From: Chitinispirillales bacterium
Lineage (GTDB): Bacteria > Fibrobacterota > Chitinivibrionia > Chitinivibrionales > Chitinispirillaceae
Direction: 5' to 3'
Assembly: GCA_031254445.1 (NCBI GenBank)
Contig: JAIRUL010000241.1
Coordinates: 1 to 6,853, forward strand
Length of the DNA: 6,853 nt
Of this stretch, positions 1 through 5,890 are shown one piece after another; position 1 is the stretch's first letter, and the number at the start of each line of letters is the position of its first letter. Under the pieces are notes generated by a model that was given only the letters and a program-made list of their open reading frames with translations, did no database searches and had not been told where the DNA came from. A program made the position numbers and the translations under genes.

Positions 1-36
1 TAAAAAAAGGTTATCGCTTACGATTCAACGGGGAAC

Positions 37-423
37 ATGAGCCCGCCGGGAGTAGGGGGCGTCAAGGCGTACAATTTTTCTGGGGCGTCGGCCATGGTTA
101 CAGACACGCTCAGAATCACGCGGGAGGGCGTAACGATTCAAATAAACAACCCCGATTATATGCACGGGGCGATGGTTACCGTGCGCAACCGGGGGGTAAA
201 CGACTCGCTCATTGTGGAGTGGTACGGGGTTACCAACCAGAACGATACGGATTGCCGGGGGCATAGGGAGGACTTATTTGGAAACGGCGCGCAGACAAAC
301 AATATCACGTCACACAAGCGCGACAACGGGGTAGTGCTCTTTAGCGTGCGGTCGGCTACGGAGGAGACGTATCTGGTTGACGTTGAGATATTCAATTGGG
401 CTAATGGAGCCGGTTGCCGGTAA
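37..423 (+). CDS. Hypothetical protein, possibly the 3' remnant of a longer gene
   Basis: I do not recognise this 128-residue product. It is rich in Asn, Thr, Val and Gly, has no signal peptide and no membrane segment, and its alternating hydrophobic pattern suggests a beta-sandwich or similar extracellular fold (inference). The two cysteines of the C-terminal half (in DTDCRGH and GAGCR) could form a disulfide. The frame is open from base 4, after an in-frame TAA at 1-3, and the 11 codons before the ATG (KKVIAYDSTGN) read like ordinary protein. No good ribosome binding site precedes the ATG at 37. The true start may therefore lie upstream in another frame, the gene being broken at the A7 run at 2-8. 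Its TAA overlaps the ribosome binding site of the next gene, so the two are probably co-transcribed. Start uncertain; coding status likely. Confidence 0.5.
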   Translation: MSPPGVGGVKAYNFSGASAMVTDTLRITREGVTIQINNPDYMHGAMVTVRNRGVNDSLIVEWYGVTNQNDTDCRGHREDLFGNGAQTNNITSHKRDNGVVLFSVRSATEETYLVDVEIFNWANGAGCR

Positions 424-431
424 AGGAGGGG
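424..431 (+). promoter_or_regulatory. Ribosome binding site of the first propeller gene
   Basis: AGGAGGGG lies a few bases before the ATG at 436 and directly abuts the TAA (421-423) of the preceding frame. This fixes the start of the propeller gene and suggests termination-reinitiation coupling between the two. Confidence 0.8.
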
Positions 432-435
432 AACG

Positions 436-1716
436 ATGAAAATTTTTTTTCGTGGGGCGACTTTTTTTTCAGTGTTTCAGGCGGTGTTATTTTTAAGCGT
501 TACCGCTGTTAACAGTGAAACATGGATATGTACTGGTGTTAGAAAAATCAGCGGCCAACCATCGTCTGTAGTTTGGGGTGATGGACAATTTGTGGTTGTG
601 GGGAAATCAGGAGCGATCCACACATATGGATACTCTGTGTACATGGAACGATACACACTTGAATGGCAGCGCCCTATAACCGATGTTGATTTATCATCCA
701 TCGCGTGGGGGAAAGACGCGGGGTATGTGGTTCTGGGCGACAGCGGAAAAATAGTTCTTACTTCCGCCGATGGGGTTGACTGGGTAAAAAATGAAGCATC
801 TACCCCGTCAGGCGCTTATTATGTTAGTTATGCCGGCGGCAAATATTTTGCGTACGCTGCTCGTTCCGTTGCCTATTATTCTACAGACGGAACAACGTGG
901 GAGGTTTGCGACGGGGCGTCGCGATTAGTTTCTATCGCATACGGAAATGGCGTGTTTGTAGGGGTTGGGCTCGGCGGCGCGGTATACACATCGCTTGATG
1001 GAGTAAGTTGGGAGGACGGTTCCGATATTTCGCAGAAATACAGCGAAGCGATATGTTTGTGGTCGGATCCTTTTGCTCCCCTTGACGAATGCGCGCCGCG
1101 CTCAGTACATTTAAATACCGTAGCTTACGGACGCGGTATCTTTTTGGCCGGAGGGCTGTATGGCGCACTTGGGCGGTCAAAAGACGGAAAGCTATGGGAG
1201 TTTTTTTGGGATGGTGATTGGTGGGGAGACTATAGTTATATTATTCACGATGGGATCCGTTTTATAGTGAACAAAGACAGAAAGACTTACTTTACTGTAA
1301 ACGGGGAAAGACTAGAGTTAATTTGCAATACGTATTCTGTGGCAAAAGCGATGGCATGTAACGGTAGCACGAAAATAGTAGCTATAGAAGACAGCGACTC
1401 GCAATACCTTATTGAACTAACCAAAAACACGTCGTCTGTCCTCCCCAACCCGTCATCCCCCAAACCCGCCGCCGGATTCTCTTTACGTCAATCCGGCAAA
1501 ACGCTCCGGCTTACCCTGCCTCGCGGCTTCCGTCATGGCGTTCGCCCCGGCATTGCGTTGTACAACGTTTCGGGCAGGAGGCAAAAAGCGTCCCCTGTTT
1601 TCAGCGCAAACGGCTTGGTTTCGCTATCGGTATCCCATATTCCGCCCGGGTTGTATGTGTTGAGGGTAATCGGGGAGAGGGGGGGTTGGCAGGGGCAGGT
1701 TGTATTGAAGAGGTGA
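436..1716 (+). CDS. Exported beta-propeller protein with T9SS type A-like C-terminal sorting domain
   Basis: 426 residues. Residues 1 to about 27 form a signal peptide (MKIFFRG, then a hydrophobic stretch, then VTAVNSE). Residues 43-330 contain seven repeat units starting near 43, 87, 128, 165, 227, 267 and 303. The clearest follow the pattern (S/T)(V/I)AYGxGxFVxVGxxGxxxTSxDGxxW, for example at 165-192; the last two are degenerate. This pattern is typical of sialidase/BNR-like and YCF48-like beta-propellers, so a seven-bladed propeller is inferred. An insertion at about 200-226 carries C207 and C219, a plausible disulfide. A Pro/Ser linker (PNPSSPKP, 337-344) leads to residues 346-426, which resemble the type A sorting domain of the type IX secretion system: IALYNVSGRR, then IPPGLYVLRV, ending in basic VVLKR. 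The protein is probably exported to the cell surface or medium. The propeller part is AT-rich, unlike its own C-terminus. Ligand and function are unknown; no catalytic residues are recognised. Confidence 0.82.
   Translation: MKIFFRGATFFSVFQAVLFLSVTAVNSETWICTGVRKISGQPSSVVWGDGQFVVVGKSGAIHTYGYSVYMERYTLEWQRPITDVDLSSIAWGKDAGYVVLGDSGKIVLTSADGVDWVKNEASTPSGAYYVSYAGGKYFAYAARSVAYYSTDGTTWEVCDGASRLVSIAYGNGVFVGVGLGGAVYTSLDGVSWEDGSDISQKYSEAICLWSDPFAPLDECAPRSVHLNTVAYGRGIFLAGGLYGALGRSKDGKLWEFFWDGDWWGDYSYIIHDGIRFIVNKDRKTYFTVNGERLELICNTYSVAKAMACNGSTKIVAIEDSDSQYLIELTKNTSSVLPNPSSPKPAAGFSLRQSGKTLRLTLPRGFRHGVRPGIALYNVSGRRQKASPVFSANGLVSLSVSHIPPGLYVLRVIGERGGWQGQVVLKR
443..469 (+). repeat. Two T8 homopolymer tracts in the signal peptide coding region
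   Basis: Eight T residues at 443-450 and again at 462-469, within the first 12 codons of the first propeller gene, encoding Phe-Phe both times. A one-base slip in either would shift the frame before the mature protein begins. Candidate contingency locus, or simply Phe codon use in a signal peptide. Confidence 0.5.
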
Positions 1717-1740
1717 GGGATTTGGGGGGCGGAAAAAGTT

Positions 1741-1757
1741 GGAGGCGCTTGATTTTG
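1741..1757 (+). promoter_or_regulatory. Possible alternative translation start for the transglycosylase
   Basis: GGAGG at 1741-1745 is followed by in-frame TTG codons at 1749 and 1755, the second at 9-base spacing. If used, the protein would gain 13 residues (LLILAAVMYITND) before the Met at 1794. The resulting N-terminus would hold two hydrophobic stretches, which argues against it, but it is the only good ribosome binding site near this gene. Confidence 0.3.
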
Positions 1758-1784
1758 TTAATACTCGCCGCCGTAATGTATATT
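1755..1784 (+). promoter_or_regulatory. Weak sigma-70-like promoter candidate before the transglycosylase
   Basis: TTGTTA (1755-1760) and TATATT (1779-1784) are separated by 18 bases and match the E. coli -35 and -10 consensus at 4/6 and 5/6 positions. Transcription would begin around 1790, almost on the ATG at 1794, implying a nearly leaderless mRNA. AT-rich chance matches are common, so this is a weak call. Confidence 0.2.
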
Positions 1785-1793
1785 ACTAACGAC

Positions 1794-4112
1794 ATGGCAA
1801 TTCATACTAAATCAGCGTGCATCCCCGTACCGGTATCCTTGGTGGTATCGGCGGTCTGCGTATTTGCCTGTTTTTCGCCTCTTTGCGCCGACATGCTGTC
1901 TCCGCGCCTGCCCGCCCCTATGAGCTGGCTGGGGGCTAAGGAGATGGCGGCGGGGTCGTTTGACGCCGCGCTCGCCGTTGTGGGCAAGGACGCCTCCGCC
2001 GACACGCTTTTGCGCCTTTACAAGCTCGGCGTGATTAACGCTAGGCTCGGCAATGCGGCTGAGGCGCTTTTGGCGCTCAACGCCGTCAACAAGGGCAGCC
2101 CGGTTCTCGCCCCGCTCGCAATGGTGCAGATAGGCGACCTCGCCGCAAGCGCCAAGGAGGACACGCGGGCGGTGGCAGCGTACGCTTCGGCGCTCAAGGC
2201 GCCGGGGCTTCCAGTTAAGTACCGCCAGCACATATTCGGTAAAATTAAGCTCGCTGTTGACAGGGGGGGGGCGGTGCCGCCCTCCCAGCCGTGGCTTGAC
2301 GAATACAAAAAGTGGGATCGGGCGCAGAGGCTCTTCGACGCCGCGGGGCTTGAGGCTATTTGCGATTCGCTGATTGCCGACGGGCGCCTTGCCGAGGCCG
2401 ATTCCATCTTAGAGAAGCACATGCCGGAGCTTTCCAAGCGCGAGGCATGCGGGTTTGTGGAGCGCGTCTTTAAGAAGCGCGCCGCCGACACGGCGCTCGT
2501 TACCACGAAATTTTTGTTTTCTTTAGCCTCGCAGTCGGCTGGGTGCCGCAATTTCGCCACCGCCGAGAGGCTGCTGGGGTTAGCCCAGAAGCGCGCCGAT
2601 TTTTCGTCCGCGGTTCCCGCCAAGCCCGCGGCGCGGCTCCTAGGCGACATCGCGTTTGGGCGGGAGCAGTGGCAGAAGGCGCTCGACTGCTACAAGAAGC
2701 ACGACGCCGCTTACGGCTCCGAGTCCGAAGTGCTGATGAACGCCGCCCGCGCTTGCCGCAATATGGGGCAAAGCGACCAGGCGCAGTGGTGGTACGACCG
2801 CCACGTGGAGCGCTTCCCGTCGCACCAGAAGACGCAGGAGATACTGTGGCTGCGCGCTTGGAATTACGAGGAGGCCGGGCAGTACAAGGCCGCCGCCGCC
2901 GGCTACCGCAACCTCTTCAAAACCAACGGCAAGCGGACGGAGGAGGCGTATTTGCGCCACGCGCTCTGCTACTACAGGCTAAAGGAGTACGACAGCACGG
3001 CCGCGCACTTGGAGGCGTTCAGGAAAAAATTCCCGCAGTCGAGCTACCTTTGGGCGGGGATGTTTTGGCAGGGCAAGAGCCACGTGGCGAAGGGCAGGGC
3101 GGACGAGGCGTACAAGGTATGGGGCGACATAGCGCGGCTCGATCCCACCGACTACTACGCGCATAGGGCGAGGCAACTCATGGGGGTCGACGGGGACGGC
3201 GCGCAGGCGCAGGCCAAGGGGATATTCGGCGAGCACTTTGCCGCGCAGGTGTCGGAGAAAGAGGCGCGCGCGTGGTTAGACAAGGCCTCCCTATCGTCCA
3301 AGAAGAGCCTATCGGCCAAAGACAGCGTCGACATCAAGCGCGGCGCGGCGCTCCTTGCCGTGGCCAATTCGGAGGACGCCGACATGTTTTTGTATAATTT
3401 CGAGAGCAACTACAGCGGCAACCTGCAATTGCAGTGCGATTTGGCGAACGGGTACGCGCTCGCTGGCAACAAGGCGTTCTCTTTCCGCGTCGCCCGCAGG
3501 CTTGCCTGGCGCATCCCGATGGAGTACCGCGATAAGGCGCCGCTTCAGGTGCTCTCCGTGCTCTTCCCGCCGTTTTATTCGGCCACGATAAGCAAGTACG
3601 CCGACCGCTTCGGCGTCGACCCGCTCTTCGTAAGCTCCGTGATGCGCCAAGAGAGCATCTTCGACTGCCAAATCGTCTCCCCGGCGGGGGCGGTGGGGCT
3701 TATGCAGGTCATGCCGGCCACCGGCAAGGGGATAGCGCAGGAGCTGAAAGAGCCGTTTGCGGAGGATTCGCTGTATAATTATGAATACAACGTCCGCTTC
3801 GGGGCCTACTACCTGAAAAAGCGGTCGGCGCAGTTTGACGGCGACAAGGTTTTGGTCCTGTGCAGCTACAACGCCGGCGCGCACAACGCCGTCAAGTGGC
3901 GCGACAAAAACAAGAAGCTGGAACCCGACCTCTTCGTGGAGGACATCGGCTTCTTCGAGACGCGAGGCTACGTCAAAAAGGTGATGGGGAACTACTGGAC
4001 ATACAAGGCCCTCGCCTCCGCCCCCGGGTACGAATACGAGGAGTGGGACGGCGGGAGGTTCGAGTACCGGTGGGTCACGGCCTACCCGGATATTGGCGGC
4101 GGCGCAAAGTAA
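1794..4112 (+). CDS. Slt-type soluble lytic murein transglycosylase with TPR-like superhelix
   Basis: 772 residues from ATG 1794. It should cleave the MurNAc-GlcNAc bond of peptidoglycan with formation of 1,6-anhydroMurNAc in the periplasm (family knowledge). Residues 1-32 look like a signal peptide (hydrophobic 11-28, probable cleavage after LCA). Residues about 45-600 are alpha-helical repeats, TPR-like and clearest at 285-455, where a unit ends in DPTDYYAHRA as is common in Slt proteins. The GH23 catalytic domain spans about 595-745: the catalytic Glu is E620 in MRQES, followed by GLMQVMPATG at 635-644, SYNAG at 691-695 and ETRGYVKKV at 722-730. All expected motifs are present. Length is somewhat above E. 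coli Slt70 (about 645). The start is uncertain: ATG 1794 gives the cleanest signal peptide but has no ribosome binding site; TTG 1749/1755 follow GGAGG; TTG 1686 overlaps the previous gene and is unlikely. A G9 run sits in the coding sequence. Confidence 0.93.
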   Translation: MAIHTKSACIPVPVSLVVSAVCVFACFSPLCADMLSPRLPAPMSWLGAKEMAAGSFDAALAVVGKDASADTLLRLYKLGVINARLGNAAEALLALNAVNKGSPVLAPLAMVQIGDLAASAKEDTRAVAAYASALKAPGLPVKYRQHIFGKIKLAVDRGGAVPPSQPWLDEYKKWDRAQRLFDAAGLEAICDSLIADGRLAEADSILEKHMPELSKREACGFVERVFKKRAADTALVTTKFLFSLASQSAGCRNFATAERLLGLAQKRADFSSAVPAKPAARLLGDIAFGREQWQKALDCYKKHDAAYGSESEVLMNAARACRNMGQSDQAQWWYDRHVERFPSHQKTQEILWLRAWNYEEAGQYKAAAAGYRNLFKTNGKRTEEAYLRHALCYYRLKEYDSTAAHLEAFRKKFPQSSYLWAGMFWQGKSHVAKGRADEAYKVWGDIARLDPTDYYAHRARQLMGVDGDGAQAQAKGIFGEHFAAQVSEKEARAWLDKASLSSKKSLSAKDSVDIKRGAALLAVANSEDADMFLYNFESNYSGNLQLQCDLANGYALAGNKAFSFRVARRLAWRIPMEYRDKAPLQVLSVLFPPFYSATISKYADRFGVDPLFVSSVMRQESIFDCQIVSPAGAVGLMQVMPATGKGIAQELKEPFAEDSLYNYEYNVRFGAYYLKKRSAQFDGDKVLVLCSYNAGAHNAVKWRDKNKKLEPDLFVEDIGFFETRGYVKKVMGNYWTYKALASAPGYEYEEWDGGRFEYRWVTAYPDIGGGAK
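2263..2271 (+). repeat. G9 homopolymer inside the transglycosylase gene
   Basis: Nine consecutive G residues encoding part of Arg-Gly-Gly-Ala near residues 157-160. The frame is intact as given. A loss or gain of one G would truncate the protein before the catalytic domain, so it is either a slippage site or a position prone to sequencing error. Confidence 0.55.
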
Positions 4113-4122
4113 ATATTTGCGC
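4102..4122 (+). terminator. Small hairpin overlapping the transglycosylase stop codon
   Basis: Perfect 7-base inverted repeat GCGCAAA (4102-4108) and TTTGCGC (4116-4122) with a 7-base loop containing the TAA stop (4110-4112). No T tract follows; a GC-rich stretch and then AT-rich sequence come next. It may be a weak terminator or an mRNA 3'-end stabiliser, or chance. Confidence 0.3.
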
Positions 4123-4196
4123 GGCGGGCGGCGGGCATATATATTATATACAGGGCGTTGTTTGTAAACGATAATATAGCAATATCAATACATAAA

Positions 4197-4202
4197 TATA
4201 AT
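4197..4202 (+). promoter_or_regulatory. Candidate promoter -10 element for the downstream three-gene operon
   Basis: A perfect TATAAT in the AT-rich 121-base gap between the transglycosylase and the Reg_prop gene. No recognisable TTGACA-like hexamer lies 16-18 bases upstream and there is no extended -10. Transcription would start near 4209, giving a leader of about 25 bases that includes the ribosome binding site at 4221-4230. This is the longest gap in the window and the natural place for a promoter. Confidence 0.45.
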
Positions 4203-4220
4203 ACCACCGGCATCACCGCC

Positions 4221-4230
4221 AAAAGGAGGA
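4221..4230 (+). promoter_or_regulatory. Ribosome binding site of the Reg_prop protein gene
   Basis: AAAAGGAGGA lies three bases before ATG 4234; measured from AGGAGG the spacing is four to five bases. It confirms that start. Confidence 0.8.
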
Positions 4231-4233
4231 TTT

Positions 4234-5220
4234 ATGCTGAGATTTAAGCGCGCCGTTCCCGCCGCCGCCCTTGCGCTCGGCCTCGCCGCTTCCGCGGCTT
4301 TCGCCCAAAAGAACGAGGAGGTTAGGGCCAAAGAGGTCGTATACGAGAAGCCGAACGAGTGCATTATTATCGCTTCCAACACGCCTGTCAGAGCCTTTGT
4401 GATGCTGAAAGACGCTGTTTGGTACGCCACCGAAGAGATTCTAGTCAGCCAGCCCTTGAAAAGCAAGACCCATCAGGTGTACCGCACAATTGGGAACATC
4501 GCCTCTACGGGGATTACGGGCGTGGCCGTCGACCAGCAGGGGAGCATTTGGGTTTCCTGCGAGGCCGGCGTCGCGGTGCGTAACGGCAATACGTTCACCT
4601 CCTACACCGAGGCGGACGGCATCCCGGGCGGCAAGGCCACGGCGGTTGCCGTCGGCACCGGCGGCGAGGTCTGGGTAGGCACCGAAAACGGCTTGGCCCG
4701 CTTCCGCGGCGGCTCGTGGACGAAGTTCGACGACAAGAGCGGCCTGCCCTCAAACAAGGTTCAGGCGCTGGCGGTCAACTCCAAGGGCGACATATACATC
4801 GGCACGAACAAGGGCCTGAGCGTCTACGATGGGTCGAAGTTCCAAAACTACAACGCCAAAAACTCCGGCGCCAACGGGCTTGAGTGGAACAACGTGCGCG
4901 TGATATCCAAAGAACCCAACAGCGATGTCATGTGGATGACCGACGGCCCCAAGAACGTAAACACTTTCGACGGCAAGACGTGGAAGCGCTTCATGGAGAT
5001 CCAAGACGGCATAAACTCCATAATGAACGACACCCGCCGCACGTGGTTCGGCTCCGAGGCGGGGCTTTTGCGCTTCAACGGCGAAGATTGGGTCTCCGAC
5101 CCCAATATGCTCGGCGTACCCGCGGCGCAGGTCTACGCGATGCAGGTGGACTCGAACGGGAACCTATGCTTCGGGATGGAAAAAGGGGTGCTGATTGTGA
5201 CGAACCCGTACCGCAAATAG
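4234..5220 (+). CDS. Exported Reg_prop-type (two-component regulator propeller-like) beta-propeller protein
   Basis: 328 residues. Residues 1-24 form a clear signal peptide (MLRFKR, Ala/Leu-rich core, AFA before Q25). The remainder is a run of repeats with the Reg_prop pattern GxxWVGTxxGLxxxxGxxWxxF...GLPxxxVxAxxV, clearest at 135-172 and 177-206. Units can be placed near 51, 94, 135, 177, 220, 260 and 299, which fits one seven-bladed propeller (inference). In Bacteroides hybrid two-component systems such propellers are periplasmic sensor domains for glycans fused to a kinase; here the protein ends after the propeller, with no membrane segment, kinase or sorting domain. It is therefore a free periplasmic or surface protein, possibly a binding or scaffold partner. 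Three cysteines (43, 109, 322). It heads a likely operon with the two genes that follow, ending in a GH8 enzyme. Ligand unknown. Confidence 0.87.
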   Translation: MLRFKRAVPAAALALGLAASAAFAQKNEEVRAKEVVYEKPNECIIIASNTPVRAFVMLKDAVWYATEEILVSQPLKSKTHQVYRTIGNIASTGITGVAVDQQGSIWVSCEAGVAVRNGNTFTSYTEADGIPGGKATAVAVGTGGEVWVGTENGLARFRGGSWTKFDDKSGLPSNKVQALAVNSKGDIYIGTNKGLSVYDGSKFQNYNAKNSGANGLEWNNVRVISKEPNSDVMWMTDGPKNVNTFDGKTWKRFMEIQDGINSIMNDTRRTWFGSEAGLLRFNGEDWVSDPNMLGVPAAQVYAMQVDSNGNLCFGMEKGVLIVTNPYRK

Positions 5221-5244
5221 CTTTTTTATACCTAGTCGATATGG

Positions 5245-5252
5245 AAAGGAGA
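5245..5252 (+). promoter_or_regulatory. Ribosome binding site of the small exported protein gene
   Basis: AAAGGAGA ends 10 bases before ATG 5263, within the 42-base gap after the Reg_prop gene. Confidence 0.7.
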
Positions 5253-5262
5253 GCAATAAAAA

Positions 5263-5874
5263 ATGGTGAATAAAAGGATCATTGCCGCAATGGCGGCTCT
5301 GCTAGCCGCGTCCGCCCTCTTTGCCGCCAACCCGCCCCCGGGTTCCACTATGAGCGTCACGCTCGAAGACGGCAACGAGGTGACATTGCAGCCGGACAGC
5401 ACGTGGAACTACTCAAAAGCGGGCGTCTTCGCGTCCGACTCCAACGACGACATATACCTCACGCTGAGGGACGGCCGGATACTGTGGCTAAAGCCGGACA
5501 ACACGTGGGCGTTCACGAAGACCCAGCCCAAGTCGAATAGGCAGAGAAACTACGGCTGGGCGGAGGCGTTCGGTTCGGGCACCAACACCGCGCTAGACGC
5601 GGCGCTTAAGACGGCGACGGACCAGGTGTACGACAAGCTCTCGGCGCACCTGCGCAAGTACATAGCCAACCCGGCCCCCAAAAACGCGCAAGCTTACCTT
5701 ATGGCCTGCATCAAGGACGAGATCAAAGAGAACGAGCTCGACATGGTCTACGCGCAGACAAAGGCGGGGTGGAAAGCCGACGCGAAGATATCAATCTTGA
5801 GCCACAGGGTCAAAAAGATAATCGAGTGCTGGGATTTGCAGGTGGCGCCGGAACCGGCGGCGGATAAAAAATAA
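5263..5874 (+). CDS. Exported protein with two DG-x-DxTW repeats and an LPP20-like C-terminal region
   Basis: 203 residues. Residues 1 to about 22 form a signal peptide (MVNKR, Ala-rich core, LFAAN); there is no lipobox cysteine. Two similar short units follow: 31-50 (SVTLEDGNEV then LQPDSTWNY) and 65-84 (YLTLRDGRIL then LKPDNTWAF). Both share the scheme LxDGxxxxLxPDxTWxx, a beta-hairpin motif seen in small periplasmic proteins of unknown function that carry a 'DG..V.L..DGTW.Y' sequence. Residues about 96-190, starting GWAEAFGSGTNTALDAALKTA, resemble the LPP20/FlgT-N type fold (Gly-Ala start, then a helix with ALxxAxxxxYDKL), but this is a weak resemblance. Cys149 and Cys188 could pair. It sits 42 bases after the propeller gene and 16 bases before the GH8 gene, so it is probably co-expressed with them. 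Function unknown. Confidence 0.82.
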   Translation: MVNKRIIAAMAALLAASALFAANPPPGSTMSVTLEDGNEVTLQPDSTWNYSKAGVFASDSNDDIYLTLRDGRILWLKPDNTWAFTKTQPKSNRQRNYGWAEAFGSGTNTALDAALKTATDQVYDKLSAHLRKYIANPAPKNAQAYLMACIKDEIKENELDMVYAQTKAGWKADAKISILSHRVKKIIECWDLQVAPEPAADKK

Positions 5875-5877
5875 TTC

Positions 5878-5883
5878 GGGAGG
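5878..5883 (+). promoter_or_regulatory. Ribosome binding site of the GH8 gene
   Basis: GGGAGG with 7-base spacing to ATG 5891, directly after the TAA of the preceding gene. It decides the GH8 start. Confidence 0.75.
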
Positions 5884-5890
5884 CTAACCT

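Noticed and set aside
1686..1793. TTG 1686 as start of the transglycosylase
   Set aside because: It overlaps the end of the preceding gene, starts inside a G-rich stretch without a ribosome binding site, and would bury the signal peptide behind 36 extra residues.
1857..1872. Lipoprotein signal at VFAC in the transglycosylase leader
   Set aside because: Phe at the -2 position and continued hydrophobic sequence after the Cys do not fit a lipobox; cleavage after LCA fits better.
2018..2650. Antisense 210-codon open frame within the transglycosylase
   Set aside because: It mirrors a GC-rich, well-supported gene with full family motifs on the + strand; its product is low-complexity Ala/Ser-rich and has no ribosome binding site.
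2543..3166. Same-strand 207-codon frame overlapping the transglycosylase
   Set aside because: Arg/Ala/Gly-rich translation of a shifted frame with no recognisable domain.
3309..3884. Antisense 191-codon open frame over the catalytic domain
   Set aside because: It covers the conserved GH23 motifs on the other strand; Arg/Val-rich composition is typical of a shadow frame in GC-rich DNA.
4138..4202. AT-rich stretch as a replication origin or attachment site
   Set aside because: No DnaA-box-like repeats, no direct repeats flanking it and no integrase nearby; a promoter region explains it.
5241..5273. Ten-codon frame (ATG 5241) overlapping the start of the small exported protein gene
   Set aside because: No ribosome binding site of its own, and it overlaps the ribosome binding site and start of a better-supported gene.
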